This document shows, piece by piece, positions 26,193 through 34,613 of a DNA stretch of 64,000 nucleotides. This DNA is from Oliverpabstia intestinalis (GTDB taxonomy: Bacteria; Bacillota; Clostridia; Lachnospirales; Lachnospiraceae). The position numbers and the translations under genes were made by a program. The notes under the pieces are model-generated. The model did not search any database, was not told the origin of the DNA, and saw only the letters and a program-made list of their open reading frames with translations. The DNA lies in the NCBI RefSeq assembly GCF_009696065.1, contig NZ_VUMS01000005.1:1-64000 (forward strand). Reading direction: 5' to 3'. Numbering within the stretch: the first letter of the stretch is position 1; each line of letters begins with the position of its first letter.

Positions 26193-26313
26193 TTGAAAAT
26201 TTTTTTGAAAAAATTTTGATTTTGGGTGAGAGGATTTCTGATTTTTTGTATTTAGGATAGAAGAGGGGTGCAAAAGACGCCCCGATGACGAAACGCGAAA
26301 GGAGGTTTTGATT

Positions 26314-26652
26314 ATGACCGGTAGGACGGAAATCCGGGTGCGGGAGATCCGCCGCAGGACGCGGCGGTACAGGCGGCGGCGTGAAAACCGTGAGCTTTTT
26401 TCTCTTACAGCGTTTGGCCTGTTTCTCCTTGCCGGTATCAGTGTTCTCCTGCATGGCGTACAGGCGCCGGGCGTCTCCGCTGTGGCGGAGGGCTACGGCT
26501 CGGTGCTGCTGCGGGAGGATGCGGGCGCGTACATCGTGGTCGGCATCGCCGCCTTTGTGGTAGGCGTGACACTGACCGTGATCTGCATCCGGCTCAAAAA
26601 GAAAAAAACAAACCGCACGGAAGATGCGGGAGAAAGTGAGGAGCAAACATGA
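26314..26652 (+). CDS. Small two-helix membrane protein, paralogue of 24551-24901 product
   Basis: The 112-residue protein has an Arg-rich cytoplasmic head (about 1-27), a helix (about 28-46), an outside loop with the segment GVSAVAEG, a second helix (about 68-88) and a Lys/Glu tail. Both the layout and the loop (compare GVSESGVSHAS in the other protein) suggest common origin. GGAGG lies seven bases before ATG 26314; a TTG two codons upstream is less likely. The stop overlaps the surface-protein start (ATGA), so it may help control, export or anchor that protein. Confidence 0.7.
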   Translation: MTGRTEIRVREIRRRTRRYRRRRENRELFSLTAFGLFLLAGISVLLHGVQAPGVSAVAEGYGSVLLREDAGAYIVVGIAAFVVGVTLTVICIRLKKKKTNRTEDAGESEEQT

Positions 26653-29600
26653 AAAAACGAATACTCAGCATCCTGCTGATCTGCTGCATGGTGCTGACAA
26701 TGCTGCCCGCAATGGCCCTTGCCGAAGAAAGCGGGCAGACAGGCGGCGGCGTTACCGCAAGCGGCCTGTGTGAACACCACCCGGCGCATGATGACGAGTG
26801 CGGCTATACCGAGGGGACGGCAGGGACGCCGTGCAGCCATGAGCATACGGACGATTGCTATACGGAAGTAACCGACTGTGTCCATGAGCATACGGAGGAC
26901 TGCTACCCCCAGAACAGCGTATCAGGCAACAATGCTACCTCGTCCAATGCGGACGAGCCTACCGAGTGTACCCATGTGTGCAGCGAGGAAAGCGGCTGTA
27001 TCACAAAGCAATTAAACTGCCAGCATGAGCATGACGAGGACTGCGGCTATACCCCTGCCACGGCGGGAACGCCCTGCGGCTACGTCTGCGAGATATGCGG
27101 CGCAGAGGATAATTCGGCGGAAGCTATGACCGTAGAGCGCGTACAGGCCATGATCGATGCGCTTCCCGACGCGGAGGAAATCACGGAGGACAACGCGGAG
27201 GAAGTGACGGCCCAACTGGAAGCCATCGACGAGGCAAAGGCGGAGCTGACGGACGAGGAAATCGACGAGCTGGACATTACCCGCTACATGGCGGCGGCTG
27301 CCGCGCTGGGTTCGCTTGCCGCGCCTATGCTGCTGGCAAATGCTGCGCCTGCCGAGCAATTCAACCTCACCCCCGGCGGAACATACTGGTTTGACCTCTC
27401 CGGTGAAACTATTCCCGGCACGGTAAACAGCTCAGTGCCGGACACCACCCTGCACTATGTTGCATTTACCTACGCCGGAACGGTGGAGGCCTATAAGCTC
27501 ACATCGGAAATGCAAACTACGGAGGACTACGCAACGCAGAACAAATACCCCCACAGCCTGTTTGTGGCGGATTATGCCGTGACGCACACCGTAAGCTGGT
27601 ATACACTGAAAACCGCCGGCCTGATTTTCGGGAGGCGCTATACCGGCGGCAGCGTGGACTATACCCTGCGTGCGCCGTCTGGTGGAAGTCGGTCTACCGG
27701 TTCAGGCGATTCAGAGCGCGGTACGCCCCAAAGCAATGAGTGGGACGCGGTGCTGGACAAGAACAGCGGCTACATCAAAAACTGGAACAGCATGTTATCG
27801 TGGGGACAGGACTCAGACTCAGCATGGGGCGGGGGGTATCGTGTGACTCGTGGGTGGAATTCGGCCCGCTTCTGGATTCTCCGCGGTACTGCGTACCAGT
27901 ACGCGAGCGTCGGTTTCCGCCCCGTCCTTGAAGTCCTGAACACTGACGCACTGGGCTCTGACGGACTGAAAGCAGTTACGCTTGATTTGAACGGCGGCAA
28001 GCTGGGCGGCAGCACAGATAATATTCAAATTATTGTCAAGAACGGCGCGGCCTTTACCGCTCCTGCGTCCGACGGTCTGACCCGTCCCGACGGCGACACA
28101 GGTAGCTTCTTCATCTGGAAGGGCAGCAACGGCAACCTTTACGCCCCCGGCGACAGCGTTCCGGCAGGCGTTACCCTGCTGACAGCCAAGTGGGTAAATA
28201 GCGTATCTAGCGTATCCACTGAGGATGAATTAAGAGAAGCCCTTGATGCAGGTGAAACCTCCATCAAGCTGGTTGGCGACATCAATCTTTCAAGCACACT
28301 TGACCTGACTGATAAAAATATTACTCTTGACCTCAACGGTTATGTTCTCACAGGTAACATTCAGTTAGCTGATAGCTCTGCGTTGCCGGATTCAATACTC
28401 ACTCTTATTGACAGCAATCCAACCGCAACTCATGCAGACAGCTCTCTGCCGGCAGGCGGTGTGGTAAAAGGTAATATCACTCTGACCCGCGGAAACGGCA
28501 GAGTAAGCCACCTTTACGCCAACGGAGGTACTGTAACAGGGCAGACATCCCTGCCCAGTTATGCCGGCGGAATTTTCTGCACAAGCGATACCCCGACAGC
28601 CTTTACAGGTTATGTCGGCAATTACGGCGAAATCCACGGCGGTATATTCTACGCCGGTATCAACGAGAGTTGTATTAAAGAAAACACCGTGACATTTATG
28701 AACGGCGACAGCCGCTACGCACTTGAGGTTGTGGCAAGCGGTAATAAGGTGGTCGCACCTGTCTCTACGCCGCTTAAAGCCGGATATGACTTTGTAGGCT
28801 GGTACAACGGTGATACCAAATACGAGTTCAACCAAACGATCACAAGTGACATCACACTGACGGCACAATGGACGCCTGCCGAGCAATTCAACCTCACCCC
28901 CGGCGGGACGTATTGGTTTGACCTCTCCGGTGAAAACATTCCCGGCACGGTAAACACCGGAACCAGTTATGGAGCGGTTTCCATGCCGGACACCACCCTG
29001 CACTATGTTCCCTTTACCTACGCCGGGACGGTGGACGCCTACAAGCTCACATCGGCAATGGCGACTACGGAGGAATATGCGGAACAGAACACATACTCCC
29101 ACAGCCTGTTTGTGGCGGATTATGCCGTGACGCACACCGTAAGCTGGGATGAACTGAATAACGCCGGCCTGATTTTCGGCAAGAGCTATACCGGCGGCAG
29201 TGTGGACTATACCCTGCGCGCGCCGTCTGTGGGAAGTTGGTATACCGGTTCAGGCGATTCAGCGCACGGTACGCCCCAAAGCAATGAGTGGGATGCGGTG
29301 CTGGACAAGAACAGCAGCTACATCAAAAACTGGTACCGCATGTTATCGTGGGGGCAGGACACAGCAAGAAGCGGCTCGTCGTATCATGCGCTTCGGGGGT
29401 ATTCCTCGGCCCGCAACTGGGACTTCAGCAGTGCTACCTATCAGTACGTGATTGTCGGTTTTCGCCCCGTCCTTGAAGTCCTGAACACTGACACACTGGG
29501 CTCTGACGGACTGAAAGCAGTCACGCTTGCTTTGAACGGCGGCAAGCTGGGCGGCAGCGCCGATGATATTCAGATCATTGTCAAGAACGGCGCGGCCTTT

Positions 29601-31673
29601 ACCGCTCCCGCGTCCGACGGTCTGACTGCGCCGCAGGTTGGATATAGTGCGCAATGGCAGGACAGTGACGGCAACCTTTACGCCCCCGGCGACAGCGTTC
29701 CGGCAGGCGTTACCACTCTGACGGCACAATGGACAGATACCTACACGGTCACGCTTCACCTCAATGACGGCACCATTGCCAACGGCAAGGATGTGACCGA
29801 ATACACCTACGGCACAGGGGCAACCCTGCCGACGGCAGATGATATAACCCGCGCTGGCCACACCTTTGAGGGCTGGTATGAGGACGAGAATTTTTCCGGT
29901 TCCCCTGTCACGGAGATCAGCGCCACCGACACGGGCAAAAAAGAGTTTTACGCAAAGTGGGAGCAAAAGGCCAATGCGGGCCTGTCCGTTGACGCTGTAC
30001 CGGAAAAGACCTACGGTGATCCGGCGTTCCAGCTGAATGTCCACGCGGACAGCGATGGCAAAGTGACTTATAGCTCCGACAATGTGAATACGGCGACTGT
30101 GGACGAAAACGGAACTGTAACCATCCATCAGGTGGGTACAGCCACCCTGACGATCCGGATAGCCGAAACTGCCAAATATCTGCCTGGAGAAGTCACTGTT
30201 ACCATTACCGTGGTGCGCAAGAACGCCACCCTGACGGTGGAGAAGCTGACCTACAGCGTGACCTACGGGGACGCCGATTTCATCATCGGCTATGCCTCCG
30301 AGGGCGAGAGCAGTGTGACCTTTACCAGCTCCAACGAAAAAGTAGCCACTGTGGACAAGAACGGTGTGGTACATATCGTGAGCGCCGGCAGCGCGACAAT
30401 CACGCTGAATATGGAGCAATCCGGCAATTATAACGCTGTGAGCAAAAAGGTGGAGGTGATTGTGGCTCCAAAAGCAATCACAGTGACAGCCGACAATCAG
30501 ACCAAGATTTACGATGAGGATGATCCTGAACTGACCTATACGGCAGTTGGCTTAGTTGGCGAAGATACCCTGACCGGAATCACCTTAACCCGTGCCGATG
30601 GCGAAAATGCGGGTGAATATGACATTACCGCTTCCCAGGCAGACGGCGCAAACCCGAACTATGAGATCACCTTTGTCCCCGGTACGCTGACGATTGCAGC
30701 CAGGGATATTGCGGACGCTGAGGTAGAGCTGGGCGCGGCGCTGATCGCCAACGGAAAGACACAGGAACAGAATATCCAGCGCGTGACGGTAAAGAACGCA
30801 AAGGGCGAAGAACTGGAAGTTACCTATACCGTGACCGGCAATCAGGCAACGGAACCGGGCGCTTACACCATAACCATCACCGGCACCGGCAACTTTACCG
30901 GAACAGTTACCAAAACCTTTGTGATCGCGCCTGCCGCTGACAGCAAGGTAGACACGAATGAAAGCGGCGATGTCGTGATAGGCAAGGGAACCATAAGCGT
31001 GGAAGTGGTGCAGGAAACCGGCGCTCCGGAGGCAGAGATCAGGACCGGCAAGGCGGCCATCATTGAGATGCTGGTAGCCAGCGGCGATCTGACAGCCGAA
31101 GAGCTTTCCCAGGTAGGGGACGGCGCGTCCATCCGCGTGTTGCTGAAAGTAACGGTTGCTTCCACGACCATTACGGAGGAATCCAAAGCGCAGATAGAGA
31201 AAGCTGCTGAAGGCTATGTTATCGGTCAGTATATCGACATCAGCCTGTTCAAGCAGACCATCTGTAACGGCCAGGCCGGGGAACTGATCCGGCTTACCGG
31301 AACCTATGAGGAGATGGAAATTTCCCTTGTGGTGCCGGAGAACCTGCTGAACAGGGATAACTCCGTGACCCGTACCTTCTGGATCATTCGGAACCATGAC
31401 GGTAAAGTGGAGTTCCTGCCGGCGACCTACGATGCACAGACGAATACCCTGACCTTTAAGACTGACAAGTTTTCGGACTATGCTATTGTGTACAAGGATG
31501 CGAAGAAAGCGGCAGAAAATCCGACTAAGCCAGACAATACTGCTACCGGCACCTCTCCGCAGACAGGAGATCCTGCCATCCTGTGGATATGGTTCGTGCT
31601 GCTGTTTATATCCTGCGGCGGCGTGATAACGACCATTTACATTGGCAAGAGGAAAAAGGATAAGGCTGAATAA
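26649..31673 (+). CDS. Giant sortase-anchored surface protein with duplicated lectin-like domain
   Basis: The 1674-residue protein has a signal peptide (1-25), a Cys/His-rich region (about 40-155, repeated C-x-H-x-H-type units), a linker, and two copies of a roughly 230-residue domain starting AEQFNLTPGGTYWFDLSGE (about 235 and 744). InlB B-type repeats (for example about 690-740 and 1030-1110, WY-rich), Ig-like and MBG-type modules (about 1120-1390), a sorting signal SPQTG at 1636, a membrane helix and a basic tail complete it. Each large domain ends in WGQD...RG...GFRPVLE, like formylglycine-enzyme/C-type lectin folds used as variable proteins of diversity-generating retroelements. Probably an adhesin. 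It is translationally coupled to the small membrane protein before it. Confidence 0.85.
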   Translation: MKKRILSILLICCMVLTMLPAMALAEESGQTGGGVTASGLCEHHPAHDDECGYTEGTAGTPCSHEHTDDCYTEVTDCVHEHTEDCYPQNSVSGNNATSSNADEPTECTHVCSEESGCITKQLNCQHEHDEDCGYTPATAGTPCGYVCEICGAEDNSAEAMTVERVQAMIDALPDAEEITEDNAEEVTAQLEAIDEAKAELTDEEIDELDITRYMAAAAALGSLAAPMLLANAAPAEQFNLTPGGTYWFDLSGETIPGTVNSSVPDTTLHYVAFTYAGTVEAYKLTSEMQTTEDYATQNKYPHSLFVADYAVTHTVSWYTLKTAGLIFGRRYTGGSVDYTLRAPSGGSRSTGSGDSERGTPQSNEWDAVLDKNSGYIKNWNSMLSWGQDSDSAWGGGYRVTRGWNSARFWILRGTAYQYASVGFRPVLEVLNTDALGSDGLKAVTLDLNGGKLGGSTDNIQIIVKNGAAFTAPASDGLTRPDGDTGSFFIWKGSNGNLYAPGDSVPAGVTLLTAKWVNSVSSVSTEDELREALDAGETSIKLVGDINLSSTLDLTDKNITLDLNGYVLTGNIQLADSSALPDSILTLIDSNPTATHADSSLPAGGVVKGNITLTRGNGRVSHLYANGGTVTGQTSLPSYAGGIFCTSDTPTAFTGYVGNYGEIHGGIFYAGINESCIKENTVTFMNGDSRYALEVVASGNKVVAPVSTPLKAGYDFVGWYNGDTKYEFNQTITSDITLTAQWTPAEQFNLTPGGTYWFDLSGENIPGTVNTGTSYGAVSMPDTTLHYVPFTYAGTVDAYKLTSAMATTEEYAEQNTYSHSLFVADYAVTHTVSWDELNNAGLIFGKSYTGGSVDYTLRAPSVGSWYTGSGDSAHGTPQSNEWDAVLDKNSSYIKNWYRMLSWGQDTARSGSSYHALRGYSSARNWDFSSATYQYVIVGFRPVLEVLNTDTLGSDGLKAVTLALNGGKLGGSADDIQIIVKNGAAFTAPASDGLTAPQVGYSAQWQDSDGNLYAPGDSVPAGVTTLTAQWTDTYTVTLHLNDGTIANGKDVTEYTYGTGATLPTADDITRAGHTFEGWYEDENFSGSPVTEISATDTGKKEFYAKWEQKANAGLSVDAVPEKTYGDPAFQLNVHADSDGKVTYSSDNVNTATVDENGTVTIHQVGTATLTIRIAETAKYLPGEVTVTITVVRKNATLTVEKLTYSVTYGDADFIIGYASEGESSVTFTSSNEKVATVDKNGVVHIVSAGSATITLNMEQSGNYNAVSKKVEVIVAPKAITVTADNQTKIYDEDDPELTYTAVGLVGEDTLTGITLTRADGENAGEYDITASQADGANPNYEITFVPGTLTIAARDIADAEVELGAALIANGKTQEQNIQRVTVKNAKGEELEVTYTVTGNQATEPGAYTITITGTGNFTGTVTKTFVIAPAADSKVDTNESGDVVIGKGTISVEVVQETGAPEAEIRTGKAAIIEMLVASGDLTAEELSQVGDGASIRVLLKVTVASTTITEESKAQIEKAAEGYVIGQYIDISLFKQTICNGQAGELIRLTGTYEEMEISLVVPENLLNRDNSVTRTFWIIRNHDGKVEFLPATYDAQTNTLTFKTDKFSDYAIVYKDAKKAAENPTKPDNTATGTSPQTGDPAILWIWFVLLFISCGGVITTIYIGKRKKDKAE
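27786..27908 (+). other. Hypervariable patch 1 in the surface protein
   Basis: Codons 380-420 of the surface protein. Sequence on both sides is almost identical to the second domain copy, but in this patch most codons differ at positions 1 and 2. It ends at the conserved GFRPVLE segment. This resembles the variable region of a retroelement-diversified lectin fold. Confidence 0.5.
29334..29453 (+). other. Hypervariable patch 2 in the surface protein
   Basis: This is the equivalent patch of the second domain copy, one codon shorter. Codon pairs such as TTC/AAC, CGC/AGC, GGT/AGT, ACT/GCT and AAC/TAC fit a template with adenines at those positions. Confidence 0.5.
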
Positions 31674-31684
31674 AACAGCAATCT

Positions 31685-31721
31685 GGCGGTGGTGGGCAAA
31701 ACCTGCCACCGCCTTTTCTTT
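31685..31721 (+). terminator. Rho-independent terminator after the surface protein
   Basis: GGCGGTGG pairs with CCACCGCC across a 13-nt loop, followed by TTTTCTTT. Confidence 0.85.
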
Positions 31722-31736
31722 GAAAGGGGTGATACC

Positions 31737-32158
31737 ATCGGACGCATTTTAGTGATAGAGTTCAATGACCAGGATTCGTCGGTCTTTGACGAAGTGATGA
31801 CTGTATTGAAACATCATTCCGCCTTTGAACAGTTGCGTTTTAATGAGGAAGATGTGTTATCCCTTCCGGGACTGGAAATATACCCGGATCGTCGCAAGAT
31901 ATACCGGAACCGCCGGGAAATCAATCTGACTGCAAAGGAATATGACCTCCTATGTCTGCTGGTGGCAAATAAAGGCCGTGTCCTTACCTATGAACAGATT
32001 TATCAAAGGATATGGGGCGAGGAACCACTCGGCAATGAAACATAGGGTGCCATATCCGCAATCTGCGGGAAAAGCTATATGAAGCAGCGCCGGATACACC
32101 TTTTACGATACGATGTGTCCGGGAGATCGGATATTGTTTTGACATGGAATCTAAATAG
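31737..32158 (+). pseudogene. Frameshifted winged-helix regulator (OmpR/PhoB-type output domain)
   Basis: The first frame gives ...LPGLEIYPDRRKIYRNRREINLTAKEYDLLCLLVANKGRVLTYEQIYQRIWGEEPLGNE, a trans-activation winged helix, then stops at 32045. A shift at about 32040 continues as IGCHIRNLREKLYEAAPDT...REIGYCFDMESK to the stop at 32158. The natural start appears to be ATC at 31737 where relatives have ATG, after an AAGGGG site. A lost start and a frameshift mark a decayed gene. Such regulators are common in clostridial conjugative elements. Confidence 0.7.
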
Positions 32159-32170
32159 TATGGTTTAAGG

Positions 32171-32204
32171 AGCAGCGGCTTGAGAAATCAGGCCGCTGCT
32201 TTTC
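32171..32204 (+). terminator. Rho-independent terminator
   Basis: AGCAGCGGC pairs with GCCGCTGCT across an 11-12-nt loop, followed by TTTT. Confidence 0.75.
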
Positions 32205-32739
32205 CGATAAGATTGTCCAAATTCCGGCCAAGTCTGATTTTATGCGACTTTCTGGCCCTATTTCCTGTCGCAACTTGCGATATATTATGCCGTTTCTACT
32301 GTTAATCTAAGGTTATTCTACTGTTTTGTACAATATAATCTCCCCATTGACAAATTCATGTGGGGAAATAAGAGGTGTTTTAGCGTTCTTTCCCCGGTAA
32401 GGGGGATTTATGGAACGGATTGGAATGGCGGCAGGAGCAAACCCGCCGAACAAAAACCAACGAAACAGCCTCGTACATACCGCAGTCCTTGAGGGGATTG
32501 CGGTATTTTTTGTTCGACAGGGTTTTGCTTATTCCCGTCCCGGTTTCTAATATCTGGCAAGAATCACCAATTTCGCGCACCTGCTTTACCGTGGGTGCGC
32601 TTTTCTTTTGTCGAAAAATGGAATTGTTTGCGCTGTCTGCGCCCCTATCAGTGTGACAAAAGCCTTCTGCCGCATTGCCGCGGCCCTCCAATCGGTCTGG
32701 ATTTCTCAAAAAAATTCAGAATGATTGGAGGTACTCAGC
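32205..32739. other. Non-coding leader region with two hairpins
   Basis: No gene is supported. Two terminator-like hairpins lie in tandem: ATACCGCA-N-TCC with GGGGATTGCGGTAT plus T-run (32477-32512), and GCGCACC with GGTGCGC plus TTTTCTTTT (32575-32609). A TTGACA at 32347-32352 and a TTGTACAATATAAT stretch near 32327-32340 are possible promoter parts. Tandem terminators ahead of a sigma-like gene hint at attenuation. Confidence 0.5.
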
Positions 32740-33189
32740 GTGGATGCTGACAGAAAAAGGTTATGGATCAGCGGGCAGTTCATTGAGGTATCAGAGGAAG
32801 TCTACGCCGTCTATATGCAGGGCGACCGGAAAATGCGATATTTTGAGAATGACCTGAAAACAGAACGGACCGTTTTGGACAAGGAAGGCCGTGTGGTAAA
32901 AGTGATCCCCAGCCGGGAGGATTCGCTGGACAGGCTTGCGGAAGATCAGGCGGCACAGTTTGCTGACCGGCATGAAAGCGTGGAGGAAGCTGTTTTACGC
33001 AGGCTTTCCATTCAGGAGCTATACCAGGCGTTAGAGCAGCTCAGCCAGAGCGAAAAGGCCCTGATTAAAGCCATCTTCTTCGACGGCAAGACGGAACGGG
33101 AATATGCGGAGGAATTGGGCGTATATCATAATGCGGTACATACCCGGAAAATGCGTGTCCTTAAAAAATTGAAAAAAGTTTTGGCATAA
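32740..33189 (+). CDS. Sigma-70 region 4-type protein of conjugative elements
   Basis: The 149-residue protein has an N-terminal domain (about 1-45: RKRLWISGQFIEVSEEVYAVY) seen in sigma-like proteins of clostridial conjugative elements, and a C-terminal sigma region 4 (about 90-148: ALEQLSQSEKALIKAIFFDGKTEREYAEELGVYHNAVHTRKMRVLKKL). GGAGGT lies ahead of GTG 32740, which is therefore preferred over the upstream TTG. It probably controls transcription of element genes, most of which are gone here. A strong terminator follows. Confidence 0.8.
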   Translation: MDADRKRLWISGQFIEVSEEVYAVYMQGDRKMRYFENDLKTERTVLDKEGRVVKVIPSREDSLDRLAEDQAAQFADRHESVEEAVLRRLSIQELYQALEQLSQSEKALIKAIFFDGKTEREYAEELGVYHNAVHTRKMRVLKKLKKVLA

Positions 33190-33196
33190 TGTGTGC

Positions 33197-33239
33197 AAGC
33201 CCCTCACTTAACGGCAAAGAAAGTGAGGGGCTTTTTTTC
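33197..33239 (+). terminator. Rho-independent terminator
   Basis: AAGCCCCTCACTT pairs with AAGTGAGGGGCTT, followed by seven T. Confidence 0.9.
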
Positions 33240-33334
33240 TGGCCTCCATGTTCCTTGAAAATTGAATACCCATTCATCAGGCACATTCCCATTGCTATTG
33301 TGATGAGCATAAGCCACATGAGCTGCTGCGCCAC

Positions 33335-33838
33335 GATATACCAAATGATATTTTTGCGGAAAATGCGTGGTATTTCAGAAACGCACTTGTCCGTGCAAAC
33401 TATACGAACCTGCAAAAAGGTATTCACGAAACAACAGAGTATTTGGAAGCGTTTCTCAGAAATCTGCTTTTGGACGAGAAAAATGAGCTTCATAATCGAA
33501 ACCTTCATATAAGTGAACTTTTGAACGAAGAGAAAGTGGACATTTGGGTTACAAAAGTGGATATTGAGAATGGAAAAGTGGACATTCAAGACAAAAAAGT
33601 GGATATTGAAAGTGTACTTTCCGAAAAAGGTGGTGATTTTTCGGTAAAAACGACGATTCATATCCATAGACTTTTTGAAAAGTTTGGTTTCGATGAGGTG
33701 TTTGGAAGAAGTGCAGTTATGGAACTTCTTGGGCTGAAAGGTTCAGGTGCTTCAAAACTTCTTTCCAATTTGGTGCAGGCAGATATTATTGAACCGGTAT
33801 CCGGTCACGGAAAAGGGAAATATAAATTCAAGAAGTAA
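33335..33838 (+). pseudogene. 3' fragment of fic
   Basis: From 33335 the frame reads DIPNDIFAENAWYFRNALVRANYTNL..., the region just after the catalytic core of Fic adenylyltransferases. It then passes through a linker with several VDI repeats to a C-terminal winged helix (FGRSAVMELLGLKGSGASKLLSNLVQADII). It is the missing end of the gene that starts at 22365. About 120-150 residues, including the HPFxxGN active site, are absent. No start codon with a ribosome site precedes it. Confidence 0.7.
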
Positions 33839-34236
33839 TGTATAGCTTGTTTGAAGTTTTATAAGTTTTTTCTTGAGGTTGTTTTTCATAAAATTCCCTA
33901 TGGTGAAAGTTTTTATTTGCTTGATAATATAATCTATTTCAAGTTCAGCATTATCATTTATTTGCTGAACCTTTTCTTTATTACTTAAATCGAAAATCGG
34001 AGTCCAAGTATCCGGCATTTTCGCACTGAATCTTGCGGACAATGATAAGCCTTTAGGAGCAAGGCTTTAAAACACAAGCAGTTAGTCTATGAAAGTAGGG
34101 TAGCTGCTTTTTCGTGTCCCCAAATATATCCCGATAGTCAGCTTTTGTAAAAAAGTAAATCAAATAGAATAAACAGTATACAACAGTTGACAACAGTACT
34201 ACACTGTTATATACTGTTTACAACAGGAGGGAATAT
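33839..34236. other. Intergenic region downstream of fic remnant
   Basis: No confident gene. A minus-strand frame (34042-33752, 96 residues, starting MSARFSAKMPDTWTPIFDL) overlaps the fic end and may be a gene fragment. An AAGCCTT/AAGGCTT hairpin lies near 34050-34071. The last 70 bases are the promoter/operator of the GntR operon. Confidence 0.4.
34171..34219 (+). promoter_or_regulatory. Promoter inside a long palindromic operator (GntR/YtrA type)
   Basis: TTGACA (34187-34192) and TATACT (34210-34215) have a 17-base spacer. They sit inside a palindrome: AAACAGTATA (34171-34180) is the exact complement of TATACTGTTT (34210-34219), with inner CAACAGT/ACTGTTA arms. A repressor bound here would cover the whole promoter; the first gene is a GntR regulator, so autoregulation is likely. 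Confidence 0.75.
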
Positions 34237-34611
34237 ATGAAGATTATAATCAATAACACATCGATGGTACCAATTTATGAACAGATCATGGAGCAGATCA
34301 AGGCGCAGATTATCTCCGGACAATTAAAAGAAAATGATATATTGCCATCTGTGAGAACGATGGCAAAGGAGCTGAAGATCAGTGCACTTACTGTGAAGAA
34401 AGCATATGACAATCTGGAAGCAGAGGGAATGACTGTCACAGTTCATGGAAAAGGAACGTATGTAGCGGCTTCGAACATACAGCTGATGGAAGAAGAGCGC
34501 AGGAAAGAAGTTGAGGCGGATCTGGAAGCGGCGATTCAGAAGGGAAGGCGCTGCGGAATGAAAGGGGAAGAGATCCGTTCATTGTTTGAACTCATCATGG
34601 AGGATGAATAA
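34237..34611 (+). CDS. GntR-family regulator, YtrA type
   Basis: The 124-residue protein has a GntR winged helix (about 10-75: PIYEQIMEQIKAQIISGQLKENDILPSVRTMAKELKIS) and only a short C-terminal helix region, as in the YtrA subfamily that represses ABC transporter operons. GGAGGG lies six bases before ATG. It ends two bases before the ABC ATPase. The palindrome in its own promoter is the probable binding site. Confidence 0.9.
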   Translation: MKIIINNTSMVPIYEQIMEQIKAQIISGQLKENDILPSVRTMAKELKISALTVKKAYDNLEAEGMTVTVHGKGTYVAASNIQLMEEERRKEVEADLEAAIQKGRRCGMKGEEIRSLFELIMEDE

Positions 34612-34613
34612 GT

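Larger units (their letters stand above)
22585..33334 (+). mobile_element. 10.7-kb high-GC island inside fic, conjugative-element remnant with cargo
   Basis: The block starts where the fic antitoxin homology ends and stops where the Fic C-terminus resumes. Its GC content and codon use differ plainly from both sides. It contains a conjugative-transposon (CD1107-type) lysozyme gene remnant, a cargo of HTH/ECF sigma/membrane/PrsW genes, a giant surface protein, a frameshifted response-regulator-like gene and a second sigma-like gene. I see no integrase, relaxase or matching end repeats, so it is a decayed or composite element. The ends are given to within about 20 bases. Confidence 0.65.

Noticed and set aside
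32420-32656. A 78-residue plus-strand frame in the leader before the sigma-like gene
   Set aside because: It passes through a terminator hairpin, lacks a ribosome site and gives no recognisable protein.
33752-34042. A 96-residue minus-strand gene
   Set aside because: It overlaps the fic remnant and its ribosome site is unclear; it may be a fragment, but I cannot support it as a gene.
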